Shown: in pieces, positions 1 to 11,775 of the stretch
Layout of the letters: every line of letters starts with the position of its first letter
Numbering within the stretch: the stretch's first letter is position 1
Assembly: GCA_002573605.1 (NCBI GenBank)
Contig: PDNA01000028.1
Location: 1-64,000 of the forward strand
Source: Polytolypa hystricis UAMH7299
Lineage: Eukaryota; Ascomycota; Eurotiomycetes; Onygenales
DNA length: 64,000 nucleotides
Reading direction: 5' to 3'
Made by a program: the position numbers and the translations under genes
Notes under the pieces: model-generated
What the model was told of the DNA's origin: nothing
What the model saw: only the letters and a program-made list of their open reading frames with translations
Databases searched by the model: none

Positions 1-1798
1 CTTCTAGCCAAAGAGGCGAACTATATGGGGAGGGGGGGGGGGGACATGGACGATGATGAATGGCATTGTCTGGGCTGGGCCATTTCGGTTATTGAATGAT
101 GCATCAACGGGAAAAGAATTTGCAGAAACAAGGGGAAAGATCGACTTCGGTATATTTTTCCTCCGTTTCCCATGGGGGATTTTCAGTCTTTTCTTTTTTC
201 TTCTTTTTTGGGGTTCCCGATGGCATGGTATGCCGTGTTTGGGTGTTGTTAGAAGTTATATGCGTTTTCTCTTAAAGTTTTGGAATGCAGCTGGCAAAAA
301 AGGTATATCCTCAGATACTTAAACAATTGTTATATCTATATCCCCAACACGTACCTACAACCGTCTCTACACTAAAATGGGAGCTCTTCGTACGCACGTA
401 TGCTAAAGTTAAAGCCAGCATAATCAGTGCTAGGTATCCTCTATGGGATATTTCCACCCTGCCAGGAATACTGAATAGAGTTCCTGGAAGGGGAAAAAAA
501 GAAAAAGAAAAGCAAAGAAAAAAGCAACACATTCTGCAGAGCCCCAAAAATCATCCGAAGAAGTGTGTGATCGTCGCTTATTTGATCTAGCCATCTAAAT
601 TAACCGAATAGGAAGTCCAGGATATGCCCAACGAACCAGAGCTTTTTCTTTTTTCTTTTGGATTTTGTTCATTTTGAAACCTTCCAAATAAAAAAGACCC
701 AAGAGGAAAAAGATTCCCACGCTAGCTAGCCCCGTCCGTCTATTCCTTCATACAGAGACAAGAGAGGCGGATCATTATTACTTAGCTCCAAGTGCAAGTC
801 GGTGCCAGTCAGCATCGCTAAGTAGGTAATTAACTGGCAATTTCCCAGTCATGCACAGCAGCATGTGCGCTGGGGCTTGCATGATAGAAGTATATATATT
901 TAGTACGGTGATGTGTATGGCCGCGCCCAATTCCATTCACCGCCAGTCTGAAACACACCCTTTTTTCTGTCCAAGTGTCCCAACTGTGTGGTGTGCGGCT
1001 CGCGTGATTTGATGGCAGAGATTGGTTTGTTGATAGTTTGATGAATTAGAAGAGAAGATGGGGGTAGAGGAAATGGTATGTGGCCGCGATCGGGATGGAG
1101 AGGTAGGCCTCTAGAGATATTTTAGGTCGAATAGATGTCGTAAATGTAGGTTAAGCGGGGAATCAGCAAGTGATAGACAGATAGTGATGGAAGGAGGAGT
1201 ATCTGCATCTCGAAGCATTGAAAGGAAAGAGAATAGAATTTTATTAGAGAAACTATTAAAACCGCTCTATAAGCTGTGATCAAAAAGAAATAGCAAGATT
1301 TCTCGAACCAAGTATGATAGTCCCAGCAAAAGAAACGGAAACAAAACAAACAAAAACAGCAACAGCAAATTTGGGAGACAAAAACAACGAAAAGTAGCAA
1401 ACTAAATACTAGCATGAAAAATAAAATAATAATCAACAAGGTAGAAAAATTGATACATGTGTACAGGGCAAATTATGGTGGAGTCGTTTCACTTCGTTAA
1501 GTCGTTAAAAAAAGGCGGCGGGGGTTTTCTAAACATCCTGGGTTCCCTTCTCGTGCCTTTGATTTTTGTGTGGTCATGACGTTGTTCGTTAAAAGCCCAA
1601 ACCCATGTATAAAAACACAGCAAGAGAAAAGAAGATAACCTCCGAGCAACAGGGAGGGAAAAAAAAAACACACTAGCGCGGGAAACAGATACCAGACAAC
1701 AACGCACTCAGCCAGTCTATCCTGTCGGTGTGTCAATTTCGTAGTGTAGAGTACGTAGCAAGGGGCCGAAAATCCACATATTCTAAGTTAGAGAGGAA
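1..1798. other. intergenic region at window start
   Basis: No gene is recognised. A run of 12 or so G lies near position 31-42. The stretch is AT-moderate with many short A- and T-runs and short unconvincing open frames. It probably holds the 3' region of byr4 and the flank of a gene outside the window. Confidence 0.5.
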
Positions 1799-4700
1799 TC
1801 AAGGGATGGATTCTGATCTCACTAGATCACGAATCGCCCACCTCCATCCATCGCCAAGAGTCTTGCGGTCATCTCTGACCCATTTGCTCACCTTGCGGCG
1901 CCACCTTTCCTCTTCTGCACGCTGTCTCTTGATGAACTCAGGTCCAACGTCGAATTCTTCGGTGATAGGCCATTCATCGGATGATTCACCGCCGCTCTTG
2001 TCGTCGAAACTATCGGCTGTTGGGACATCATCGCTGAAAAGCGTAAATCCTTTAGAAGCAGCGGCGGATTTTTTCGGCTTATCATCCAAGTCATCCAGAC
2101 CTGCGAGCACATCCTCCTCCTCAGGAGCCAGCGCCACGGAATCTTTGTCTGGCTGAGATGCAGCAGCTTTGAGCCAGCACATGCGTCTTGGGTCAAACAC
2201 CATCCCGCCATAGACCTTCACGCCTGAGGTAGCGCCCACATTAGTGATAAGGGCAGGTGAAGCCTTAGGAGACTTGGAGGGAGGTGCCGCGTCGAAGTCA
2301 GCGGTAGCATTTTCATTACCATCCCACTGATACGTCGCTGGATTATAGTGCATTCCCTTGACAGCTGCAGGATATTAGTTTGAAAACATAACCACAATAA
2401 AACAACTCCTAGAGGAACTTACATTTCGGCTGATGGACACCGGTTCCCATCGGCTTTATCAGATGAGGTTTGCTCATGCTATTGCTATGTCCCTTGTGTC
2501 GTCTATTTCTCATAACCGTAGGGCTGGTTGGTGGACGAGATAGAGGCTGTTTCCAGTTCGAGTTGACCGGGGCCAGCGGGCCACTTTCACGATCCTTAAG
2601 GTGCAAACTCATGGACGCGATTCGCTGCTCCCTGGCGTTCCGAGAAGCGTTTGTATCACGCGCAAATCGCGGAGTGAATTCCTGACGTGTGGGACTCGTA
2701 GGCATGTGGTGGGGAACAGGAGTCTCTGTCCTGGGAGGTGATATGTGCGATTGGCTCAGTCGAGCTCGAAGAGAGCGCGGAGCACCACGCCTGATAGGAA
2801 CCTTTACAAATTTGTTCTCCGTGGACGCGGATGTTGGAAGGTCGTCAAAGACATCGAGCTCGCTTCCATCGCCAAAATTCCTACGACGAGTAGGTCTGGT
2901 CACTGAGTGTTTTGCAGTGGCAAGCAAAGCTCCAGGGATAGGATCTGATCGAGGGCGGGCAGGGGTTTCTGGTCGATTGAAAGTGGAGAGCCTAGATGTA
3001 GACCTGGGATTCATGAAAAAGTCGCCCGAGCTATCAGAATCGGTGCGGCGATAGTGTCTTGTAGTTTTCACGCTAACATGATGGGACTGGTTCTCGGACG
3101 CTCCGGCTGGGAGAAACGGCACTGGAGGTCTACGGATGATAGCATACCTAGACTCGGCAGCGGTAGTAGAGCGCTCAACAGGGGTTTTCGGGCGGCCAGC
3201 AGAAAGAGGTCGACCGTTCCCATCCTGCCTTGATGGTGGTCGTTGAACGTGTTGTGCGGTCCCAGGTGGGGTCACATTGCTGCGCATGATCGGCACTGAT
3301 CGCTTTGCCTTGAGTAATTGAGAGGTTGTTGTAGTTGGTTCACTGCGCACCAATTCGCCAGAGGATCTGCCTCCTCTGCGATTTGGGGTCATAGGAGTAG
3401 AGGAATGGGACGAGGGGCTCGGGAGGGGGATGTTTGATAGAGATGAATGAGTTGCATGGCCGCCACTGAGGCGGGAATGAGGACGTCTGTATTTGGGCAC
3501 GGGTGCACCGCTTTCTGAAACCGGTTCGAGATGTGTAGAATGAGGTCGGTCATGACCGGATAAGCGGGGAATGCGGGTGCTGGATGAAATCGGCTTGTTT
3601 GTAAAAGTAATTGTTGTTGCAGTGCGCCTCGCGGGGCTTGCGGGCCGAGCTGTTTTGTGTTTGATATTTCGGTTCAGTGTTAGTTTTCCAGAGTCAAAAA
3701 CATCCCCCTCACCAATCTCTATGCCAGAGAAAAAGTCGTCCTTGGGTGGTGATGAGACGGATTTTGGGCTCTGCTTTTGTGCGACAGACCTTGGTGGCGG
3801 GGACTGGGGAAGCTGTTTCTTCTTGAGCGCCTTGTCGAAATCTATCGGGCCGTCAGGCAGGTGAAGGCCATCAAGGATATCGTCTTCGCTTTCAGCCGTC
3901 AAACAACTAGAAAGACTTGGACTGAGTGCGGAGACAGTAGAACTGCGGTTAGAGAACCCATCTCGCCTGGTGCCTGCAAATCGGATCCCAATGCTTCCCT
4001 CAGCCCATTCTGTGTCGAAATCATCAAGCAGGGGATCAGGGGTTTTGATAGTGTCCCTTCTTGTAGACAGTCGAAGAGGCTCGCCGTCGGTAGGTAATTC
4101 TAAGTCGTCTTCATAATCTTCCTCTTGTTTGTTGGGAGGTGGCTGAAACGCTGCTGCAAGGCTCGGTGGAGCACGCGACTTTGCAATTTTGATAGTCGGC
4201 ACATCATTGAAGGAACTGTCTTCTTCCGTATCGCGGAACTTTTCAAGTGTATGAACCACTGATTTCAACCGTGGTGGTGAAGGGCTTGCAGTTTCCGAGA
4301 GCGGTAGGGATTCACGGCTTTCGATAGGGCTGGGAAATGAGCTGAGAGTCCCTAGTGACTCTGGGGGCGATGATCTTTGGGTCAATTTTAGCTCCAGCTC
4401 CCCGTCAATGCCTAACAACTCTAGATCCTCAGACCAGTCATCACCGATGGCTTTGTTTGTCTTTTTGCCACCCAACCGCTTAATAGCTCCTCCTATCAAT
4501 GCAGACTTTGGTACATTCTCAGGAATTGGGATACCAGCGCTTTTTGCAGAAGCAATCGCATCCTGCGTCGCTGCCTCGTCATTGTCGTTTAATAGTAGCT
4601 GCCAATCTTCTTCATCACCCAAATTGGAATCGATATCAGAACGAAAAGAACGGCGAGAAGAGATGGAGTCTCGATGACCAGATGGACGGGTTGACGAGCC

Positions 4701-4829
4701 AGTCACAGAGGTAGCTGTTGAGACGGCGCGAAATTGGGAATCGTCCATACATTGCAGGTCTTCATCGTCATCCCAGCATTCAACGAGCTCTTCCCGAGAA
4801 TGGTGTAATCGTAACGGAGAGGAGTCCAT
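1799..4829 (-). CDS. byr4: Byr4/Bfa1-like component of the two-part Cdc16-Byr4 GAP (septation/mitotic exit regulator)
   Basis: Two exons on the minus strand, 4829-2423 and 2364-1799, joined across a 58-base intron (donor GTAAGT, acceptor TGCAG) give 990 residues. The N-terminus has the family's acidic block (ECWDDDEDLQ, near residue 17), followed by a long Ser/Pro/Arg-rich disordered middle. The C-terminal exon carries the conserved element YNPATYQWDGNE and a GGMVFDPRRMCWLK stretch, which are typical of Byr4 proteins. In fission yeast and Aspergillus the family is the scaffold half of a GAP for the septation-initiation GTPase Spg1/Tem1 at the spindle pole body. The length is close to known filamentous-fungal members. 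The gene is divergent from the XRCC4 gene, about 1 kb away. The family assignment is recognition by eye, and the splice join is supported by an uninterrupted frame. Confidence 0.85.
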
Positions 4830-5831
4830 GCTGAACGAACACGAGCTAGATATTGGGTCGCAGGTATTGTAATTCGGAATGTTGCGAGTAATATTGGCCT
4901 TATAAGACGTTTGAAGGTGAACCCTTGGCTTTCAAAGAATGAAACTAGGGTCCGGATCTTTGCGAACAGAAGGGACATACGGCATCATCCCGCACAGTGC
5001 TAACGGGGGCACAATGTGGTCTGGTTGACAAGAGTGAGACCTGAAGGATGTGTTGGGGTAGGATCGTGGTGGCGGGTGAGACGTCGTTTTGAAACCGGTT
5101 TGAGAATGCAGTGAGGGTATCGGGAAGGATTAAACGGGAAATGAGAAGGTCTCAAGACGGTGACAAGGGGTGAAAAGGGTTGATTCACAGAGAAGAGTGT
5201 CGAGTTAATAGAAGTAGCGATCGGAAATTAACTCTGGGGCAGTAGCACAGAAATCTAGAGTTCGAGAGCTGTCGAGATTTTGGGTCGAACGTTGGGCTGT
5301 AAGGATGGAGTGTGGTCCGAGCTGTTTGGCGGGAATTTCTGGTGGCCGGGGGGAAGCTCGAAACAGGGCCAGCTGAGCAGTGAATGTGTAAAAAGGACAG
5401 CAGGCGGCAGTGAACAAGACAAAGACAAAGACGCCAAGCAAGACAAAGCAGCTCAGTCTCCGGTGGACATGTGAGGTGAGACACTGAGACCTGACTTGGA
5501 GTTCAGGTTGAGGATGGAGTCGACGAGGTTGGGTTGGGGACCAAGCGCGGCGCCGGTACGCGCTTAAGTCGGCTAGTCCCGATGCGGAGCATTAAGCGAA
5601 CACCTGGCGCGTTCTGGTACGCGTATCCCAGCCGTTTATCACGTGGGATCACGTAATTCGCAAGTTTACCTAGGTAGCCCCGGACTAGCTGGTGATCCTG
5701 GCGCTTTGCTGCCTGCAGCCAGATAGGCAAAGAGAGGCAAATATGGAAACACAACAGTATATAAGACATCCAGAACCTCTGAACAGTGAAGCCAGAATTG
5801 TAGGCCACGACTCTCAGACAAAGAAAAAAAG
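4830..5831. promoter_or_regulatory. shared divergent promoter region, byr4 / XRCC4
   Basis: About 1 kb between two divergent start codons. A TATATAAG element at 5758-5765 lies about 70 bases upstream of the XRCC4 start and is the best core-promoter candidate. Nothing coding is recognised. Confidence 0.45.
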
Positions 5832-7377
5832 ATGGCTAACGAAGTCATTCTCCAAATTCCCCGCAGTGATAATGTAGGGGAGAATGTCTTACTCAAGGTC
5901 TCTCGTTCAAAGAGCTCAGAACTGGACCTGAACATTGCTGCGACAGAGGGAGAGAACCCATTTACAGGCTCAGGTTCACATTCCTCCCCCATTTCTTTTG
6001 TTTTTGTTTTGTTTCAATTGAAATTCCTTCTTATTATTTTTCACTAACAATCTATATTTGCAGTTAAATCGTCGCAGATAAACAAACTCCGGGCGAAGAA
6101 CTACCGTGGCGATGACGACGAATGGACCGGTATCCTCGCATTTGCTCTTGGACAGAGACAAGCCTCAGACATCCCTGAAGACTGGAGGTCGGGAATAGAA
6201 ATAGCAGCGGCAGTGAAATCATCCGATGACGACGAGGACAAGGAAATCATAATTACACTACGGAAGCGAATCGACACAATAACAGTATGCCTGAGATAGA
6301 ACCCCCTTTTTTCCTTTCGACGTTGGGACCGAGAATTAACACTTTTCCCTCTTGTAGCAACGACTAGGCTCCATATCTCTGCAACAAAACGATGACCAAG
6401 CGATCCAGCTATTTGACTGGACAGGCACCGCCGTGACCCGCGCACACTCCCTCGAGGACCAAATCTCCTCACTCACAGCCAAATACCGCGTTGCAGAGGA
6501 CACTATAAACAAGCTCAATGCACAGCTGGAGGAATTGATCCAAGCGAAAAACGAGCATGATGACCAGCTCATAACCAAGTTCGCGCAGCTGCTGAACGAG
6601 AAGAAACTGAAGATCCGCAATCAACAGCGTCTGTTGGCTTCGGCAAAAGTTGACCCCGCCAAAGGTAATTTCAACTATTCTTTTTTATCTAGCTTCCTTA
6701 TTATTACGCTTTTTTCCCCTTTAAAACATATGATCTAACAACACCCTCCCAATTCAATAGTCGACGAACTCGCCGCCTCGCGCGAAGAAACCGACCGACG
6801 CCCGACCGCCAGTCGCCGCGGGAAACGGAAAGCCGTCACCCAGCCCGTCGAGAGCGAAAGCGAAGAAGATGGCTTTGATACAATGGACATTGACAAGACC
6901 GCTCCTGTCAAACTCGAGGAGGGAGAGGAGGCGGCGGCCGCGGCAGTGGTTGAAGACGAAGATGCTGCGACACAAGTAGACACAGATGAAGAGCGCGCAT
7001 CGACGCCTGAGCCATTAGAAGACGAAGAAACTGCCACAGAGGACGAGGGGGGAAATTTCCCTGCTGCTGCTACCGCAGCACCGCTCAAGTCCAAGTCCAA
7101 GTCCAAGTCCAAGTCTAAATCTAAATCCGCCTCAAGATCCAAGTCAGCTAAAGAACAAGTTGAAGAAGAGGAAGTCCCAAGCCAACGCACTCGAGCGAGA
7201 AGCATAAGAGCCTCGAGTAAAAAAGCGGCGCCGCCTCCTCCTGCTAAGCCTTCGAGCCCGCCACCCCGTCGCGCGTTACCATTTGCACAGCGAAGCGCAG
7301 CTGCACGACCTCCGCCCGCTCCAAAGCAGGCTCAGGGTGGTGGAGATGATGAGGATACTGACGATGATGAATTGTAA
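5832..7377 (+). CDS. xrcc4: XRCC4/Lif1-like DNA double-strand break repair protein (NHEJ)
   Basis: Four exons, 5832-5973, 6064-6284, 6358-6664 and 6761-7377, give 428 residues. The N-terminal part contains a DDEWTG stretch equivalent to the XRCC4 head domain. Exon 3 holds a coiled coil ending in FAQLLNEKKLKIRNQ, which closely matches the conserved XRCC4 stalk motif where DNA ligase IV binds nearby. The C-terminal third is acidic and disordered. It contains repeated Lys-Ser dipeptides coded by a tandem AAGTCC hexamer near 7087-7140 and a basic patch likely to act in nuclear import. XRCC4/Lif1 binds and stabilises DNA ligase IV in non-homologous end joining. The first donor (GTTCAC) is weak, but it is the only choice that keeps the frame. 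The assignment rests on the stalk motif and domain order. Confidence 0.85.
7087..7140 (+). repeat. tandem AAGTCC hexamer inside the XRCC4 CDS
   Basis: Repeated AAGTCC/AAATCT units encode an alternating Lys-Ser tract. Because the unit is two codons long, length changes stay in frame. Confidence 0.85.
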
Positions 7378-8146
7378 TGTAATGTAGTGTAGCACACTTT
7401 GTCCTCTTTTGGCATGGTTTTTTTTCTTCGTATTGATAGAGCTTTTTGTCATGACATGTCATAGGATTGATGAATTGAATATCATGAATTCAGAAGGAAC
7501 AGTTTATTTGATATGCCCATGCATTTTGATGCCCTAGTATCGGGGAAGTAATTTAAGTAAGTAATATTACCAAAAATTGCTCACTGCAATACAAAATAAT
7601 ATTGAGCATAACTATGATGGTAATCCTAATTTCAAACACACCTAATCTCTCTCTACTATTAAAATTTCCAATAAACCTGGAACAGCACACCACGACCACA
7701 CAATCCACATCCATCTCCCTGCCTCACCATTCATAAAAACACAAAAATCTTCCTTTTTAGAACACCAGAAAAGCAAAAAGTATCTAAATCTTCCATTTCC
7801 TCTCTGCTAAAAAGGGGTTCCAATTCTTCCTCATTTCTTTTTTCTTTTCTTCCTCTTTATTCCTGTGACAATCCACACACATGTATATACAAGTAATAAT
7901 CGCGCCCGGCAAATTCGGGATTAAGGGATTTTTTTTTTCAAATAATATGGAAGAAAGAAACGTTTGTGGGAGACTCGATATGAGAATGATGGGATTCGAT
8001 AGATGGTACAAAAGTTTCGAAAAAAGGTCAACAGGGAGGAAGAAAACAAAATAGGGAAAGGAAACGCCTGAAACCAAAGTGAGACATGATGGAAAAAAAA
8101 GGGCTATATGATGAACAAACGGAAGTGTATTTGGGAAAGTTGGTTT
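7378..8146. other. convergent 3' intergenic region
   Basis: It lies between the stop codons of XRCC4 (plus) and the complex I gene (minus). The stretch is AT-rich with pyrimidine and A tracts, compatible with two opposed 3' UTRs. No gene is seen. Confidence 0.6.
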
Positions 8147-10782
8147 CTAACCGAATTGATGCTGAGGAGACTGCTCGCCGGCTGCCATGAAGTTGTTGTC
8201 CGGATTGCCAGTGGCCTTGGCGGCGGAGCATCTGGCCATAGTGGGCGAGCTATATTCAAGTTAGTACCTATGTCAAACTCCAAGTTCTGACGGGAGGAAA
8301 TGTTGGGAAGCGTACCTTCGCGAGATGGGATCGGTGAAGTAGAAGTTCTCAATGACCTTCTTGAAAATCTCTCCAGAGGGCTTGGACCCCTTATTCTGGT
8401 CCACAAGCTGAACCTTGCTCAAAGCACTGACAGAAGTGGGCTCGACAATGTCGTATCGTCGGAGAGCGGGGCTGATTTCTTCCATACGGTCGCGGAGGAC
8501 TTCGACATCATCGTATGGGAGGGGAGCGCCAAGGAACTCGCTGACTGCGCGAATGATCTTCCAATCATCGCGTGCAGCTCCTGGCAGACTTGTGGCAGCA
8601 CGAGTGACCTGGACTCGGCCTTCAGTGTTGACATACGTGCCAGACTTTTCGGTATATGCAGCGCCAGGAAGAACGATGTCAGCGAGCTGAGCACCGCGGT
8701 CACCGTGGTGACCCTGGTACACAACAAAAGCGCCCTTTGGAATATCAGTCTCGCTGAGTTCATCAGCACCAAGTAGCCAAACCATCTTGGGAGTGGTGTT
8801 GGCGACTTCCGGGGAAGGAGTGGTGAAGCCAACTTCATAGGCACCTGACCGGGAAGCGGCACGTTGCAGAACATTGTAGCCCTGCCACTCTGGTGTGTTG
8901 AAGTTTGCAGCATTCTTGTCGACGAAGCCGCCAATAGTCTCAAAGATGGCCTTTGCGTCTGGGTGCTCAGCGGCAGCACTTCCGAGGATGATCATAGGCC
9001 TCTTAGCAGCGGAGAGTTTCTTTCCGAATGGACCAGTAAGAGCGGTCTTTAGGGCGGTAGCGCTGTCGCCGAGGTGCTCAAAGCCGAATGTGCTTTCGAA
9101 GTCCTCTCCAACCAAGGCGATATCTAGATCCGAGCGCAGCCATTGTTTGCGGATGCGTGCGTTTAGCACCGCAGCTTCATGGCGGGGGTTGGTTGCGACA
9201 AGGAGAATGGCATCCGCCTCCTCAATACCATAGATCCTGGAGTTGAAGAGGTAGTTGGATCGAACATCGACTCCGTGTGCAATAGGTTGGCTTCCGTTAG
9301 GCTGGTCAAGAGCAAGGTTCTCTGAGCCGAGCTTGTTGGCCAAATCCTTCATTGCGACAAGGGATTCGGTTTCGACAAGGTGACCCGCAATGGCCTTGAA
9401 CTCATTGGCCTGTGGTGCCAGTGCCCGGTACGCGGCCCCGATTTCTGTCAAAGCCTGTTCCCAGGTTGCTGCAACGAACTTGTTGTCTCTGCGGACTAAG
9501 GGGGTAGTCAAACGCTGTGTCTTCAAGCCATCGCAAGCGAAACGTGTCTTGTCGTTGATCCACTCCTCGTTGACATCGTCATTTAATCTAGGAACAATTC
9601 GCATGACTTCCATTCCTCTCGCATCCACTCTGATATTTGAGCCTAGGGCGTCGAGAACATCAATGGATTCGGTATGCTTGAGCTCCCAGGGACGAGCACG
9701 GAATGCGTATGGCTTCGACGTCAGAGCACCGACGGGGCAGAGATCAATGACGTTGGCGGACAATTCCGAGTCTAGGGTCTTCTCAATGTAAGTACCGATT
9801 TGCATACTGTTTCCACGACCGGTAGTTCCCAGCTCCGGAGCACCGGCAATATCGTTGGCGAATCGGACGCAACGTGTGCAGTGGATACATCTGTTCATAG
9901 ACGTCTTGATCAAGGGGCCAATGTTCTTATCTTCCACAGCACGCTTGCCACCAACTTCGTGGAACCGTCCTCGGTCAGCACCATATCTCATCGATTGATC
10001 CTGCAAGTCACACTCTCCTCCCTGGTCGCAAATGGGGCAGTCGAGGGGATGGTTCGCAAGTAGAAATTCCATAACACCTTCTCTCGCTTTGTGTGTGAGG
10101 GGGGAATTCGTCTTGACGACCATGCCGGGCTGGACCGGCCATGCACAGGACGCTACGGGTTTTGGTGCTCGCTCAACCTCGACGAGACACATACGACCTA
10201 TCACCGATTGTCAGTTCTACGATGCCAGAAAGAAGCCGTACGCGAGTGGATAGTCGTACAGTTGCCCGCAATTAATAGTTTTCTCGAATCCTTGTTAGTA
10301 ACGGATATTCAATATCGAAAAGTGACGTCTGGAACTCACTCATGGTAGCAGTATCTATAGGCAATCAAATGTTAGCAGCAATTTCGCAACCTCATCAATC
10401 AGTAAGACCCAATCTCACCTAGGAATAGTGACTCCCGCCTTCTCGCAAGCTTGAATAAGAGCCGAACCAGCTATACAATTCCTACCCGTTAGCCCATGAC
10501 CAACCCTATGCCATACATCCCCAACGAGCCGGGGTATTCGGGGCTCCAATTGCACGCCGAAATACCTTCTATCGAGACCTTTTTCCCATCTGCAGTCCGC
10601 AAGTCAGTCAATTATCCATATCCAAACCCGGGGGCGTGAGCACCGGGATTCCAGCAAAACGCACCAATTGTGAGTTCCACCTCAGCCGGCCGAGATGCCG
10701 TGGTCGCGAACGTTCTGGGGCCATTGAGATGTGCGAGTCTCCGTGAGCGTGCCGCAGCACGAAGTAATTGCGGCCGCATCAT
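8147..10782 (-). CDS. nuo78: NADH:ubiquinone oxidoreductase 75/78 kDa Fe-S subunit (NDUFS1/NUO78), mitochondrial
   Basis: Seven exons on the minus strand (10782-10665, 10589-10566, 10470-10419, 10354-10340, 10282-10260, 10197-8316, 8249-8147) give 738 residues, which is normal for fungi. The N-terminus is an Arg/Ala-rich mitochondrial presequence. The [2Fe-2S] ligands are Cys67, Cys78, Cys81 and Cys95. They are followed by a HPLDCPICDQGGECD segment (His plus three Cys, a 4Fe-4S site) and CIHCTRCVRF (the second 4Fe-4S site). The rest is the molybdopterin-oxidoreductase-like domain. The protein carries electrons in the peripheral arm of complex I in the matrix. The C-terminal exon ends in a conserved SPTMARCSAAK segment, confirming the last splice. 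Four of the first five exons are very small (15-52 bases). The start chosen is the first of two adjacent ATGs opening the presequence. Confidence 0.95.
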
Positions 10783-11775
10783 GAAGGGGGGGGGTGTGAG
10801 ATGAGGGGGTGGGCGGAGCGGGGGGGAGGGCGGTCGCAATGGAGCGAGGAGGAGTGAGGTTCGAGTTGATTTCGATTTGCCTCTGTTGTTTGATGAGGTT
10901 CTTCTTTCCCAAAACTGGATGGCGTCCCTCAAATCATCGGCCTCGGATTGGCTCTTTGGTTCCAGCCAATAACAGTCTGTGGAAGATCAGCTTATCCGGA
11001 TGCCGAGCAGCCTTTCCACCACCACCTCGCCAATTATATTTCTCACCAACTGGATTTTCTTCTTCTCTTTCTTTTCTTCTTTTTTTTCTCTCTTAACTCA
11101 TTCGGACATGGTTTATTGTAGGTTAGAGGGGCTCTTTTTTTCCGTTACTTCTGTAGCGGAAAGTAGAATCCCTTTCCCTCTTGCCTCTACAGCATGATCC
11201 AAGAGCAGAATACTTTCTGCGCCGAGCTGGAGCCCCCTAGGAAAGCTTACCTTGCGGTTTGATGCCTGATGACGGAGGAGTTCCTTACCGACGGTTGCTA
11301 CATCTCTATCCTTTGCTTATTTCATGTTGTTTACACGACTTACCCGTAACTCAAAGGATTAAAACATCTGCGAAGGATGCTTCGTTTGCAGAGATTTGAA
11401 TTGTTTTTTTGTTGTTTTTCTTGTTAATTAATCTCAATTGGACTTGCACAGAATGTTATTAATTGTCTAATTGAATTCTACATTTTCGTAATTAGTCTTG
11501 AGTCCTTTTCTTTTCCCTTTCGTCTTTCCCACCATAGAATAATGGGCGGGAAGGCAAGGAAGAGTGTATCCAGAGCCGCCGTCACAAAATATTTCTTCAA
11601 ACGCCATTCCACCCGTCTTGACAGAAAAAACAAACAACCCCAGTAACGCCAGAAAGGAAGAACGGACAAGGATGCAATATGGTGCGCTACCTCATCCTAT
11701 ACCCGCCATAGAACAGTGTACAGTGTAAAAATAATAAAAGGTAATTTTCAAAAGAGTGGAACAAACAGAAACGAA
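10783..11775. other. intergenic region upstream of nuo78
   Basis: It holds the nuo78 promoter/5' UTR side (GC-rich with a G-run near 10787-10830) and the 3' side of the Sly41-like gene. An ATTGG box (CCAAT on the minus strand) is seen near 10949. No further gene is recognised. Confidence 0.5.

Noticed and set aside
6735..7205. 156-residue open frame antisense to the last XRCC4 exon, Ser/Asp repeats
   Set aside because: It is the mirror of a low-complexity acidic coding region. The sense strand has the conserved gene.
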